Assembly (NCBI GenBank): GCA_048594885.1
Contig: JBMDXB010000027.1
Location: 106,113-170,112 of the forward strand
Direction of reading: 5' to 3'
DNA: 64,000 nt
Source: JBMDXB01 sp048594885
Lineage (GTDB): Bacteria > Acidobacteriota > Vicinamibacteria > Vicinamibacterales > 2-12-FULL-66-21
The translations under genes and the position numbers were made by a program. The notes under the pieces are model-generated. The model was not told the origin of the DNA. It did no database searches and saw only the letters and a program-made list of their open reading frames with translations. Below are positions 34,661 through 44,574 of the stretch, piece after piece; positions within the stretch are counted from its first letter, which is position 1; the number at the start of each line of letters is the position of its first letter.

Positions 34661-37387
34661 CTAGGGCCGAACCCGGAGGACGAAGATCTGAGTACTAGCA
34701 CCCGATGCTTGGAGCCCCGTGCGGTGACGGCCGAGCGCATAGATGTCGCCGTCGGGCCCAATGGCCACCTCCGCACCGAGCTCCCAACCGGCGTCGCCGA
34801 ACATGGAGCTGTGATCGAGCCTCGTGAGATCGGCTGACAGAATGGTCAAGATGTAGTCACGGCTCCCACCGGCCCCGAATGGCGGACTGAGATCGAGCGG
34901 GTCGACGAGAGGATACGTCGATGCCGTCGAGAACCCCGTGACGATCGGCCGGCCTGCCGCGTCGACCGCCAATCCATTGAGGAACTCGGATTGCGTGCTG
35001 CCGAGGTAGGTCGACGCAATAAGGGTAGACAGGTCCGCCGACAGCCGGGCGACGAAAAGGTTCTGGAGTCCAGGCCTGGTCGGCTGGAATGCTCCCGGCG
35101 TCGTCGGGTACGAAACGGTCGCTGTGATGCCGGCGACGACGACCGTCCCGTCGGGTGACCATTCGATTCCGTACGCCTCGTCGAAGCCACGTCCGCCGAG
35201 CGCAGCGACACGCATCGACCCGCCAGGCGCGAACGGGTTCACCACCGCGATGAATGCGTCGTTGAATCCGGTGGGACCGTGACTGACGGCTGCCTGGAAA
35301 AAAGTGGCCCCGTCGGACGCGACCCACCCATCGAGGTCCGTCTCGAAGTCGTCGGTCGGATGGCCCGTGATTGACACGGAGTCAACTGCTGATCCGTTGG
35401 TGTCGATGAACCCATCCTCATCACTGCCGAAAGTGTCCGAGAAGAACTCGACCTGAATCAGGACACTCGTTCCCGCGTAGGCCGACAGATCGACGCTGAG
35501 TGCTTCGAAACCGGCTGAGAACCCGTGCCGCTCGGCGAGCACGTCCCACGTGGTACCCCCATCGGCCGAGACACGCAGGCGCAGGAAGTCGAAGTTCTCC
35601 TCGGTCTCCCAGCGCGCCACGAGGTCAGCCCTCACCAAGCCGGAAGGCAACGCGAAGCCTTTGGTCAGGCGCTGCACCCAGTTGTTTCCATAGCCAGGCG
35701 GTGTCGCCCAAAAGGTCGGGCTGGCGCTGAGCTGTGCCACGCCACGACCATCCTCGACGGCGTGATGCCAGAAGGTCTGGGGCGGACGCGGACCCCCGAA
35801 TGTGCGACCGGCGATCGCCAGCCACTCCCCCCGTGCCTCGACGTCCTCCGCGATATCGTCGGCGACGCTGCCCGGAAGCAGGCTGGAATAGACAATTCCT
35901 CCGCCCGTGGGATCGACGACAGTTACAACCGGGTCGATCGAGCCGTCGATGAGAGTGTCCGCGGCGTTCATCTTCGGATAGTCCGGCGACCAGGTGTAGC
36001 CGACTCCGACCAGGAGCTGTCGTCCTCGGCCGCGACCCTCGGGCTCCTGCTGGATCGTGCAGCCGAAAAAGAACTCGTCGCCCTCGCCGCCGAAGTACGA
36101 GGAGTAGACGAGCTCCGCGCCCTGAAGGTTGAGGACCGACAAGAACGCGTCGAAGTAGCCGCCGCCATGGACCCGGCTATGAGCATTGTCGGTCGTCGGG
36201 AAGTCAACTGAATTGGTGGCTCCGCAGACAAGCGCGAAGCCCCGTTCGTCGACGACGACCTTCCAGATCTTGTTGTCGTCGCCCGTGCCGGCCAGGAACG
36301 TCGTCCACTCTAGGTGGGACCCGTCGGGCGCCAGCTTGGCGACGAGACCGGCGGCGCGGAACGGCTCGCCGGCTTGGTTCACGTCCTGGAGGGAGGATGG
36401 CCCGGTGCCTGGCCAGGTCGGCGAGAGCGTATACCCCGCGATGATCGCGCTGCCGTCGCGATTTACATCGATGCTGAACACGTTGTCGTTGTCCGGTCCC
36501 CCGAAGAAATCGGTGAGGTATACGACCTCGGGGTCGACAACGATCGGCAGGCTGGAATCGCGGCCGTCCACCTCAAAGCCGACGCGGTCGCCACCGCGCA
36601 GCACGAAACGCCCGGGCAGATCCATCCGCCTGTCCTCGCCGAGTTGGAAGACCTTCGGAGCGCGATGAGTATGACGCCGTCCGTTGGCTGTGACGATCAG
36701 GTTGCCATCGCCGTCGATCTCGAGCTGGTCGGCGCCCGTCAGCGCGAACTGAATCGTTTCTACCTGGGCGCCGGCGCGCACCTCGAAGTCGTATTCAATG
36801 ACGTCACGGCGGCCGTGGAAGACGACGTCGATGCCGTTCCACACGCCCGAATAGCGGACGGCGCGGTACGACGGCACTCCACGCGTCCAACGTTCCTGAG
36901 ACCCGATCAGATAATTCGTCCGGCCGGGCAGCGCGTCGACACCGACAGCCTGGACGACGCGGGTCGCATTCACGAACTGCATACGCACGATCGAGTGTTC
37001 TGGGTTGAGGCTCGGGCGCTCGGCTGGCATTGTCAGCGGCGCACGCGATGAAACGGCGGGTGTTGAAGCAAACACTGCCTCGTTCGCTGTGAGGAATAAG
37101 TCGAAACCGTCTCCGCGGGCGAAGTAGCGGACGGTTTGGTCGAGTTGGCCGCGATTGGCTTCGAACCCGAGGGGCAAGCGTGCCCACAATGCCTGGGCGC
37201 GAGCGCGCGAGGAAGGAGCGTCACGGCCTTGATCGACACCGATCCCAGTTGTGTCCCGACGGTTTAGGGAGTGTTGCGGATTGGACTGGTCATTTGTCGG
37301 GATCCACCGGGCGAGCACCGCCATCCCGAAGGCGATCAAAGCACCAAACATCACAGCCGCGATTGCCGACGTTCGAGCGTGCGACAT
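34661..37387 (-). CDS. Exported SBBP-type beta-propeller protein
   Basis: The 908-aa protein starts at an ATG preceded by GGAGGACGTC. It has an N-terminal membrane segment (IAAVMFGALIAFGMAVLARWI). Residues of about 60-290 match the N-terminal domain found in such proteins (FEANRGQLDQTVRYFARGDGFDLFLTANEAVF, GIDVVFHGRRDVIEYDFEVRAGA, LPIVVDPEVVYLTDFFGG). SBBP-like propeller blades follow (AIIAGYTLSPTWPG, VVVAGITATVSYPTTPGAFQ, IVTGFSTASTYPL), interrupted at about 480-650 by a carbohydrate-binding-like beta insert. The function is unknown; surface exposure is likely. It is divergent from the kinase at 37589. Confidence 0.85.
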   Translation of the reverse strand: MSHARTSAIAAVMFGALIAFGMAVLARWIPTNDQSNPQHSLNRRDTTGIGVDQGRDAPSSRARAQALWARLPLGFEANRGQLDQTVRYFARGDGFDLFLTANEAVFASTPAVSSRAPLTMPAERPSLNPEHSIVRMQFVNATRVVQAVGVDALPGRTNYLIGSQERWTRGVPSYRAVRYSGVWNGIDVVFHGRRDVIEYDFEVRAGAQVETIQFALTGADQLEIDGDGNLIVTANGRRHTHRAPKVFQLGEDRRMDLPGRFVLRGGDRVGFEVDGRDSSLPIVVDPEVVYLTDFFGGPDNDNVFSIDVNRDGSAIIAGYTLSPTWPGTGPSSLQDVNQAGEPFRAAGLVAKLAPDGSHLEWTTFLAGTGDDNKIWKVVVDERGFALVCGATNSVDFPTTDNAHSRVHGGGYFDAFLSVLNLQGAELVYSSYFGGEGDEFFFGCTIQQEPEGRGRGRQLLVGVGYTWSPDYPKMNAADTLIDGSIDPVVTVVDPTGGGIVYSSLLPGSVADDIAEDVEARGEWLAIAGRTFGGPRPPQTFWHHAVEDGRGVAQLSASPTFWATPPGYGNNWVQRLTKGFALPSGLVRADLVARWETEENFDFLRLRVSADGGTTWDVLAERHGFSAGFEALSVDLSAYAGTSVLIQVEFFSDTFGSDEDGFIDTNGSAVDSVSITGHPTDDFETDLDGWVASDGATFFQAAVSHGPTGFNDAFIAVVNPFAPGGSMRVAALGGRGFDEAYGIEWSPDGTVVVAGITATVSYPTTPGAFQPTRPGLQNLFVARLSADLSTLIASTYLGSTQSEFLNGLAVDAAGRPIVTGFSTASTYPLVDPLDLSPPFGAGGSRDYILTILSADLTRLDHSSMFGDAGWELGAEVAIGPDGDIYALGRHRTGLQASGASTQIFVLRVRP

Positions 37388-37569
37388 GACGTCCTCCCGG
37401 GCTGCTGCCGGCCGAGATTCTACTTCGTTCGCAACGGATGGAGGCGCGTTGCAGGCGAAGTGCCTCGGCGTCGGGATGGCGGAGCTCTCGATCAGGCCGT
37501 ACGCGGAAGGTCGCAAGGACCTTGACCGGCGAAAGCTGCGGCAGGCGGCGACCGCCGCCCGGCTGCGGT

Positions 37570-37575
37570 TATACT
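37570..37575 (+). promoter_or_regulatory. -10 box TATACT of the tandem kinase operon
   Basis: TATACT lies 13 nt before the ATG at 37589, followed by CTGCGGAC as in the promoter at 33456. The implied leader is only about 6 nt and there is no ribosome site. Confidence 0.55.
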
Positions 37576-37588
37576 CTGCGGACTCTAC

Positions 37589-40237
37589 ATGCCACTCTCC
37601 CCGGGCAACCGCCTCGGTCCTTACGAAATCACCGGGATCCTCGGGGCGGGGGGAATGGGCGAGGTCTATCGCGTCCGCGATCCGCGGCTGAACCGCGACG
37701 TCGCCATCAAGGTTCTGCCCGAACTGTTCGCCTCCGATCCCGAGCGGCTGGCGCGCTTCGAGCGCGAGGCGCAGCTCCTCGCGTCGCTGAATCATCCCCA
37801 GATCGCACACGTCTACGGAGTCGAGCAGGCAGGGGCGGCGCGCGCGCTGGTGATGGAGCTCGTCGATGGCGAGGACCTGGCCACGCGCATCGCCCGCGGA
37901 CCGCTGGCGACGGACGCGGCCGTCGCGATCGCCAGGCAGATCGCCGACGCGCTCGACGCGGCGCACGAGCGCGGCGTGATCCATCGCGACCTGAAGCCGG
38001 CCAACATCAAGCTGCGTGACGACGGCGTCGTGAAGGTGCTGGATTTCGGCCTGGCCAAAGCGCTGGATCCGCCGGGGGCGGCGAGCGCCTCGCGGTTGAT
38101 GAACTCGCCGACGCTGACCAGTCCCGCCACCGTTGTCGGTACCATCCTCGGCACCGCATCCTACATGTCGCCGGAGCAGGCAAAGGCGAAGCCGGCCGAC
38201 AAGCGTGCAGATATCTGGGCGTTCGGCGTCGTGCTCTACGAGATGCTCGCCGGCCGCCATCCGTTTGCAGGCGAGACGACGACGGAAGTGCTCGGCGCCG
38301 TCGTGCTGAAGGATGTCGATTGGTCGCAGCTGCCCGCAACGGTCCCGCCGCCGCTGCGCGAGCTGCTGCGGCGCTGTCTCGAGAAGGACCCGAAGCTGCG
38401 CCTGCGCGACATCGGTGACGCGCGATTCCATCTCGATCCGCGCGAGCCCGTCGCGGCCGCGGCAGCGTCCCGGCGGCCGCGGGCCGCCGCATTGATCGCC
38501 GTGGCGATCGTCGCGGCGCTCCTGGCGGGGGGGGCCGCCTGGTGGGCCACGCAGACGACGCCGATCACGCCGGCGGCGCGGCGGCTGTCGATGACCGGCC
38601 TGAAGCCACTCGTCTACGACGCGTTTCAGGCGCTCGCGCTCTCGCCCGACGCCAGCACGCTGGCATTCCGGGGGCGGGGTGCGGACGGTGTCGACCGGGT
38701 CTTCGTCCGCGACCTCGGCGTGGAAGAAACGCGGGCGCTCGCGGGGACCGATGGCGCGCGTTTGCCATTCTTTTCGCCCGATGGTCAGTGGGTCGGCTTC
38801 TTCGCCGGAGGTCAGCTCAAGAAAGTTCCGCTTGCGGGCGGTTCCGTGTTTCCTGTCGCGACCGCGCGCAACGCCACCGGCGCAACCTGGATGGACGACG
38901 GGTCGATCGTTTTCGTCGGGGACGCCACTGTCGGCGTGCAGCGGGTATCCTCGGCAGGCGGGCCTCCGGAAACCCTGCTGCCGGTTGGCACGACGGTCAA
39001 CACCCCGGCCTCACCGTGGGGGCTCCCCGGCAGCCGTCACGTCCTCCTGATGCTGCGCCACGGGACCCAATTCGACGTCGTCGTCCTCTCGCTGGCGGAT
39101 CGCTCGATTCACCTGTTGGCCGAGGATGCCTTCTCTCCGGTGTGGCTGCCGTCGGGTCACGTCCTGTTTCATCAGGGCAACACCGTCATGGCGCTGCCCG
39201 TCGACGCGCGCACGATGCGGGCGACCGGCAGCGCGTTTGCGGTGCTGCAGGGCATGGGCACCCGCATCAGCTATCAGAGCCGGCTGTTTGCCGCGACCGC
39301 CGACGGGACCCTCGTGTACTCGCCCAAGGAGCCGGAAGGGGAGGCCGGGTGGACGCTCGTCTCCGTCGACCGGAGCGGCCGCGAGACACGGCTCGCCGCG
39401 CTCGAGCGCCAGGCGGATTCGCCGCGCCTGTCGCCGGACGGCTCACGCGTCGCGTTCAGGACGCCCGCTCCGAACTGTGACGTCTGGGTCCACGATCTTC
39501 AGCGCGGTACCACCACGCGCGTCACGCGCGAGGGGGACAATCACGGGATCGTGTGGAGCGCCGACGGCATGCGAATCGTCGTGTCGCGGCCGCAGCCATC
39601 GGGCACCGACATCGTGTCGCTCGCGGCCGACGGCACCGGCGACGTCCAGACGCTGGCGACCTTCGGCGCAGACAGCGGCGCGGTGCCGACGTCGATGGCG
39701 GCGGGTGTCGTCCTCGTCCCGATCAGGTTCAACACGGATTCCGGCACCGACATCTTCGCGGTCCCGACCGACGGCGGCAAACCGTCGCCGGTCGTGGCCG
39801 GGCCGTTCGATGAAACGAGCGCGATGCTGTCGCCGGATGGACGCCTCGTCGCGTACGTCTCGAACGAATCGGGGCGCAACGAGGTGTACGTCAAGCCCTT
39901 CGCCGCCGCGGGCGGCCGCGTCCCGATTTCGACCGCCGGCGGAACCGAGCCGATGTGGTCGCCACGCGGCGACGAGCTGTACTACCGCCACGGCCACGAG
40001 CTGCTGTCGGTGACCTTCGACAAGGGCAGCGCGTCGCGCCCGCAGGTGCTGTTCTCGCGCGACAATGCGCTTGGCGCGCTCGGCGCCCTCGTCGCCAATT
40101 ACGACGCTGCTCGAGCGGCGCGCACGTTCGTGACGGTGACAGGCCGCCAATGGAAAGCGGAGGAGCTCGCCGTCGTGGTGCATTGGTTCAGCGAGTGGAA
40201 GCGGCTCGGCACCGGCGCTTCATCCGGCGCGCATTGA
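37589..40237 (+). CDS. Transmembrane Ser/Thr protein kinase with C-terminal PD40 beta-propeller
   Basis: The 882-aa kinase has glycine loop GAGGMGEVY (about 19-27), Lys41, HRDLKPAN (132-139), DFG (152-154), MSPEQ, a transmembrane helix at about 294-315 (AAALIAVAIVAALLAGGAAWW) and a PD40 propeller (FFSPDGQWVGFF, LSPDGRLVAYVSNESGRNEVYV). It lacks the N-terminal helical module. The stop is separated by one base from the ATG of the next kinase, so the pair is translationally coupled. The first 330 bp are duplicated in the truncated copy at 33476. Confidence 0.93.
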   Translation: MPLSPGNRLGPYEITGILGAGGMGEVYRVRDPRLNRDVAIKVLPELFASDPERLARFEREAQLLASLNHPQIAHVYGVEQAGAARALVMELVDGEDLATRIARGPLATDAAVAIARQIADALDAAHERGVIHRDLKPANIKLRDDGVVKVLDFGLAKALDPPGAASASRLMNSPTLTSPATVVGTILGTASYMSPEQAKAKPADKRADIWAFGVVLYEMLAGRHPFAGETTTEVLGAVVLKDVDWSQLPATVPPPLRELLRRCLEKDPKLRLRDIGDARFHLDPREPVAAAAASRRPRAAALIAVAIVAALLAGGAAWWATQTTPITPAARRLSMTGLKPLVYDAFQALALSPDASTLAFRGRGADGVDRVFVRDLGVEETRALAGTDGARLPFFSPDGQWVGFFAGGQLKKVPLAGGSVFPVATARNATGATWMDDGSIVFVGDATVGVQRVSSAGGPPETLLPVGTTVNTPASPWGLPGSRHVLLMLRHGTQFDVVVLSLADRSIHLLAEDAFSPVWLPSGHVLFHQGNTVMALPVDARTMRATGSAFAVLQGMGTRISYQSRLFAATADGTLVYSPKEPEGEAGWTLVSVDRSGRETRLAALERQADSPRLSPDGSRVAFRTPAPNCDVWVHDLQRGTTTRVTREGDNHGIVWSADGMRIVVSRPQPSGTDIVSLAADGTGDVQTLATFGADSGAVPTSMAAGVVLVPIRFNTDSGTDIFAVPTDGGKPSPVVAGPFDETSAMLSPDGRLVAYVSNESGRNEVYVKPFAAAGGRVPISTAGGTEPMWSPRGDELYYRHGHELLSVTFDKGSASRPQVLFSRDNALGALGALVANYDAARAARTFVTVTGRQWKAEELAVVVHWFSEWKRLGTGASSGAH

Positions 40238-40238
40238 G

Positions 40239-42908
40239 ATGGCGCTCTCACCTGGCGCACGCGTCGGACCGTACGAAATCGCCGCCGCCATCGGCGCCGG
40301 GGGCATGGGCGAGGTCTATCGCGGGCGCGACACCCGGCTCAATCGGGACGTCGCCATCAAGGTCCTGCCCGATCTGTTCGCCTGCGATCCCGAGCGCCTC
40401 GCGCGCTTCGAGCGCGAGGCGCAGCTCCTGGCGGCGCTCAACCATCCGCACATCGCGCACATCTACGGCGTCGAAGAGGCTGGCCGCACGCGCGCCATCG
40501 TCATGGAGTTCGTCGACGGCGAGGACCTTGCGCAGCGCATCGCCCGCGGCGCACTGCCGGTGGACGACGCGCTGCAGATCGCGCGCCAGATTGCCGATGC
40601 GCTCGAAAGCGCGCACGAGCGCGGCGTCATCCACCGCGATCTCAAGCCGGCCAACGTGAAAGTGGACGACGACGGCAGGGTGAAAGTACTCGATTTCGGC
40701 CTGGCGAAAGCGCTCGACCCGACCGTATCGAATCCCACACAGCTGATGAACTCTCCGACGCTGACGAGCCCGGCGACGATGGTCGGCACGATCATCGGCA
40801 CCGCGGCCTACATGGCGCCGGAGCAGGCGAAGGGGAAGGGCGCGGACAAGCGGGCGGATATCTGGGCGTTCGGCGTCGTGCTGTACGAGATGCTCACGGG
40901 CGGCCGTCTGTTCGACGGCGAGACGATCATCGAGACGATGGGTCTCATCGCGACGCGCGACGTCGATCTCTCGAGGCTGCCGTCGACGACGCCCGCACGG
41001 ATCCGCGAGCTCCTGCGGCGCTGCCTCGAGCGCGACCCGAAGCAGCGGCTGCGCGACATCGGCGAAGCGCGCATCGCGATCGACAGAGCGTCGATCGATC
41101 CGGTTGATGGCGTCGCGCGCGCGCGACCGGCACTGCCGCCGCGCACCTCACTCGTCCGCCGCACGGGGTTCGTCGCCGTCGCGCTCGCACTCGCTGCCGC
41201 CGCGGGCGGCGTGACGTGGTGGTGGACCTCGCAGCGCCGGCCGCAGTTGCCGCTCCGGCGCTTCGTACTCGCCGTGACAACAGGCGGAACCGGCGGAGCC
41301 GGATCGCGTGATTTCGTCGTCTCGCCCGATGGACGCAGCGTGGCGTACGTCACAACGGACCGCCGGCTCGCCGTCTGGGAGCTCGACCGGCTGCGCCCGC
41401 GTGAGTTGAAGGGACCTGGCGAGACGGGATCGGGTGAAATGGCGCCCGCACCGATCTGGTCGCCCGACAGCGCGTTCATCGCGTATGCCTCGCGCGGCCG
41501 GCTGTGGCGCATCAGCGCGACAGACGGCGATCCGGTGGCCATCTGCAACGCCCCGGGGGCCGTCGGCGGTGGCGCATGGCACCCGGACGGCACGATCGTG
41601 TTTGCGACGACACGCGGCCCGATGTACCAAGTGGCCGCGGCGGGCGGAGAACCGAAGGTGCTGATCCCGCTCGCCGAGGGCGAGGTGGACTTTCATCAGC
41701 CAACGGCGCTGCCTGGTGGCCGCGCGATCCTGTATGCCGTGCACGGCCGCAGCGGCACGGACACGATCGAGGCGTTCAGCCACGGGACACGCAAGGTCGT
41801 CCTTCGCCTCCCGGAAAAAGTGCGGGCCTCTCCACAAGTGTTCAATCATCCCGCCTATTCACCGACCGGTCACATGCTGTACCGGCTCGAAGAAGGCAAC
41901 GTCGGTGTATGGGCTGTACCCTTCTCCCTGGCGAAGCTGGAAACCACCGGCGAACCGTTCCTCGTGGCGTCCGGCGCGCGCAACCCGTCGGTTGCCGAGG
42001 ACGGAACGTTCGTCTACGCGCCAACGGCCGACGCGGCGCCCGGACAGATCGTCTGGCTCCGCAACGACGGCAGCATCGAGCAGGTACTGGGCGAAGCGCG
42101 GCAGGGACTGGAATACCCCGACCTCTCGTCGGACGGCCGGATCGCCTATACGGCGTGGGAGAACAACAACAGCGACGTCTGGATTCTCGATGCGGCCGGT
42201 GGAGCGACGCGCATCACGGCGACGCCGATCAACGAAAGCCGGGCGCAGTGGTCGCCTGATGGCCGCACCGTCATGTTCGATTGCCCGACGGATCAGGGAG
42301 CGGCGGTGTGCGCGAAAAGCGCCGATGGCTCCGGAGAGACGCGCGTGCTCCTCCGCAATGGCGTCGACCTGCGGCTTGCGCCCGACGGAAAGACCGGCGT
42401 GTACGAAACGAACGGCACGGCCGAGCGCGGCCTGAAGATCTACGACGTCGAGACCGGGCAGTCCCGTCCCTACGTCCTCGGCACGTTCGAGCTCAACCCG
42501 ATGGGATTCTCTGCCAACGGGAAGTACTTCGCGTACGCGTCGTTCAGGAGCGGCACGGCAAGAATCTACGTCCGTCAGTATCCGTCGGGTGATGGCGAGT
42601 GGGAGGTGCCCGGGCTGCGCAGCGAGCGAATCAGCTGGCCACAGGGTGGGCGCGACCTGTTCGCGATCGTCGGGAGCGGGCGCGAAACTCCCGTCGCCGC
42701 CGTGTCGATCGACACGGCCGGCCCTCCCGTGTTCGGCAAGCCGCGCGTTCTGTTCACGTTGAGCGCCAACAGGCTCGCGCTGCTCGACGGCTTCGTTGCC
42801 GCGCCCGGCGGCAAGCGCTTCCTCGCCGTGCAGCGGCAGCGCAGCGACGCCGACGTCACCGGCATCGTCGTCGTCCAGAACTGGCTGGCCGAATTCGGCG
42901 GTCGGTGA
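40239..42908 (+). CDS. Transmembrane Ser/Thr protein kinase with C-terminal PD40 beta-propeller
   Basis: The 889-aa tandem paralogue of the preceding kinase has glycine loop GAGGMGEVY, HRDLKPAN, DFG and MAPEQ (MSPEQ in the others), then a transmembrane helix (GFVAVALALAAAAGGVTWWW) and PD40 propeller (WSPDGRTVMF, DLSSDGRIAYTAWENNNSDVWILD). The kinase halves of the pair are much more alike than the propellers, suggesting one signalling output with two different sensors. It has no promoter of its own that I can see. Confidence 0.93.
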   Translation: MALSPGARVGPYEIAAAIGAGGMGEVYRGRDTRLNRDVAIKVLPDLFACDPERLARFEREAQLLAALNHPHIAHIYGVEEAGRTRAIVMEFVDGEDLAQRIARGALPVDDALQIARQIADALESAHERGVIHRDLKPANVKVDDDGRVKVLDFGLAKALDPTVSNPTQLMNSPTLTSPATMVGTIIGTAAYMAPEQAKGKGADKRADIWAFGVVLYEMLTGGRLFDGETIIETMGLIATRDVDLSRLPSTTPARIRELLRRCLERDPKQRLRDIGEARIAIDRASIDPVDGVARARPALPPRTSLVRRTGFVAVALALAAAAGGVTWWWTSQRRPQLPLRRFVLAVTTGGTGGAGSRDFVVSPDGRSVAYVTTDRRLAVWELDRLRPRELKGPGETGSGEMAPAPIWSPDSAFIAYASRGRLWRISATDGDPVAICNAPGAVGGGAWHPDGTIVFATTRGPMYQVAAAGGEPKVLIPLAEGEVDFHQPTALPGGRAILYAVHGRSGTDTIEAFSHGTRKVVLRLPEKVRASPQVFNHPAYSPTGHMLYRLEEGNVGVWAVPFSLAKLETTGEPFLVASGARNPSVAEDGTFVYAPTADAAPGQIVWLRNDGSIEQVLGEARQGLEYPDLSSDGRIAYTAWENNNSDVWILDAAGGATRITATPINESRAQWSPDGRTVMFDCPTDQGAAVCAKSADGSGETRVLLRNGVDLRLAPDGKTGVYETNGTAERGLKIYDVETGQSRPYVLGTFELNPMGFSANGKYFAYASFRSGTARIYVRQYPSGDGEWEVPGLRSERISWPQGGRDLFAIVGSGRETPVAAVSIDTAGPPVFGKPRVLFTLSANRLALLDGFVAAPGGKRFLAVQRQRSDADVTGIVVVQNWLAEFGGR

Positions 42909-43105
42909 GACGAACCGAGATCGTTGCATGGCCGGTACGGGCACATCCTCGTGTTCGACACGGACTCGGGCACGCGTCTGGCCCACCTCCCGGGGACCCC
43001 GGCCGTGACACTCGCGGCGGTCCGGAGTTGCGCGAGAGGCCTGGTTGCGGCATCATCGTTGGACCCCCAACAGCCCATAGCGCTCCCCCGCCCGCGGATG
43101 AAACC

Positions 43106-43657
43106 ATGTCGCAGACTGCCACGGCCGATTATTACGAGATCCTCCAGATAAGCCCGAACGCCGACGCCGACACGATTCAGCGCGTGTTCCGCCTGCTGGC
43201 GCAACGGTTTCACCCGGACAACCAGGAGACCGGAAACGCCACGCGTTTCCGCGAACTGCACGACGCCTATCTGGTGTTGAGCGATCCCGAAAAGCGCGCG
43301 CGGTACGACGTCGCGTACCACGCCGCGCGGCAGGACCGCTGGCGTTTGACGGCCAGCGCCGCTACAGGAGACAACAACGACGTCGACATGGAACAGCAGT
43401 TGCGCTACATCCTGCTCGAGATCCTGTACACGCGGCGCCGGACCGAGCCAGACAGCCCGTCTCTCTCGCCGTACGACCTGTGCCAGTTGACTGGCCAACC
43501 ACGCGAGCATCTCGAGTTCACCGTCTGGTATCTCAGTCAGAAGAAGTTCCTGACGCGCGACGATCAGTCGAAGCTGACGATCACGGTCGACGGTGTCGAC
43601 TACGTCGAGCAACACAGCAATGCGAACACGCGCCGGCGGCTGACTGCCGTCAAGTGA
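43106..43657 (+). CDS. DnaJ-domain (J-protein) cytosolic protein
   Basis: The 183-aa protein starts with a J domain: DYYEILQISPNADADTIQRVFRLLAQRFHPDNQET, with the essential HPD at 36-38, then KRARYDVAYH. The C-terminal part (EQQLRYILLEILYTRRRTEPDSPSLSPYDLCQLTGQPREHLEFTVWYLSQKKFLTRDD) resembles a winged-helix fold, not the Gly/Phe or zinc region of true DnaJ. It probably stimulates an Hsp70 ATPase in a specific setting. The 197 bp upstream hold no clear gene. Confidence 0.85.
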   Translation: MSQTATADYYEILQISPNADADTIQRVFRLLAQRFHPDNQETGNATRFRELHDAYLVLSDPEKRARYDVAYHAARQDRWRLTASAATGDNNDVDMEQQLRYILLEILYTRRRTEPDSPSLSPYDLCQLTGQPREHLEFTVWYLSQKKFLTRDDQSKLTITVDGVDYVEQHSNANTRRRLTAVK

Positions 43658-43713
43658 GCGGCTTCAACGTGTGATCGCGCCGGCCCTGGCATCACTTCAG
43701 GCGAAGAACGTGT

Positions 43714-43719
43714 TATTGT
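43714..43719 (+). promoter_or_regulatory. -10 box TATTGT of the TIM-barrel gene
   Basis: TATTGT lies 6 nt (CCGCCC) before the ATG at 43726 and no Shine-Dalgarno is present: a leaderless layout. Confidence 0.5.
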
Positions 43720-43725
43720 CCGCCC

Positions 43726-44574
43726 ATGAAGCACACATCCATCACTCGGCGGCAGTTCATTGCCGCAAGTGCCGCGCTTCCGTTTCTGCTCCGCGGGAAC
43801 GCCAGCGCTGCGCAGATACCGGTCGGGCTCGAGCTCTATAGCGTCCGCGACGCCCTGACCAAAGACCTCGAGGGCACCGTTCGTGGCGTCGCCAAGATGG
43901 GATACCAGGAGGTCGAGTTCTACTCGCCGTACTACTCCTGGAACCCCGAGCGCGCGAAGGAGATCCGGAAGCTCCTCGACGACCTCGGCATCAAGTGCCC
44001 GTCGACGCACAACAGCGCGCAGGCGCTCACCGCCGAAGGGCTGCCGAAAGCGATCGAGCTCAATCAGATCATCGGCAGCCGTTACATCGTCATGGCCAGC
44101 GCTGGAAAGGTCGTCGGCGCGGACGGCTGGAAGGGCATCGCCGAACGGCTCGCCACCGCGACCGAGAAGCTGAAGCCGCTCCGCATGGCGGCGGGCTTCC
44201 ACAACCACCGCACCGAATGGGAGCCGGTGGACGGTGAGCGGCCGATGGACATCCTCGCGGCGAACACGCCGAAAGAGGTCGTCCTGCAGCTCGACGTCGG
44301 CACCTGCGTCGAGGCGGGCGTGGACCCGGTCGACTGGATCAACAAGAACCCGGGGCGGATCCGCAGCATCCACTGCAAGGACTGGTCGCCCGACCGCGGC
44401 TTCGCCGTGCTGACCGGTGAAGGCGTCTCGCCGTGGCAGAAGATCATCGCCGCGGCCGAAGCGCGCGGCGGCGTCGAGACCTACATGATCGAGCAGGAAC
44501 AAGGTCCGGTTGAAGAGCAGATGCTCCGCGCGGAGAAATGTCTCGCCAACTGGAAGAAGCTGAAGAACTCCTAA
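43726..44574 (+). CDS. Tat-exported sugar phosphate isomerase/epimerase-type TIM-barrel protein
   Basis: The 282-aa protein has a twin-arginine signal (TRRQFIAASAALPFLL) and a xylose-isomerase-like TIM barrel: VGLELYSVRDALTKDLEGTVRGVAKMGYQEVEFYSPYY, AAGFHNHRTEWEP, VVLQLDVGTCVEAGVDPVDWI, RSIHCKDWSP, and MIEQEQGPVEEQML. The Glu, Asp, His and Glu residues in these segments are the usual metal ligands. These exported enzymes are common beside polysaccharide-degradation genes and may act on oxidised or keto sugars. It converges on the rhamnogalacturonan lyase with stop codons overlapping by 3 bp. Confidence 0.88.
   Translation: MKHTSITRRQFIAASAALPFLLRGNASAAQIPVGLELYSVRDALTKDLEGTVRGVAKMGYQEVEFYSPYYSWNPERAKEIRKLLDDLGIKCPSTHNSAQALTAEGLPKAIELNQIIGSRYIVMASAGKVVGADGWKGIAERLATATEKLKPLRMAAGFHNHRTEWEPVDGERPMDILAANTPKEVVLQLDVGTCVEAGVDPVDWINKNPGRIRSIHCKDWSPDRGFAVLTGEGVSPWQKIIAAAEARGGVETYMIEQEQGPVEEQMLRAEKCLANWKKLKNS

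Noticed and set aside
37388..38431. Long minus-strand open frame extending the SBBP gene upstream by 348 codons
   Set aside because: It runs antisense through the kinase at 37589. The ATG at 37387 has a strong ribosome site and begins a proper membrane segment, so the extension is a high-GC shadow.
42924..43105. Small plus-strand frame with a WD40-like phrase (VFDTDSGTRLAHLPG)
   Set aside because: Only one short propeller-like phrase, no ribosome site, and the frame runs into the DnaJ-domain gene. It could be a relic but the support is too thin to annotate.
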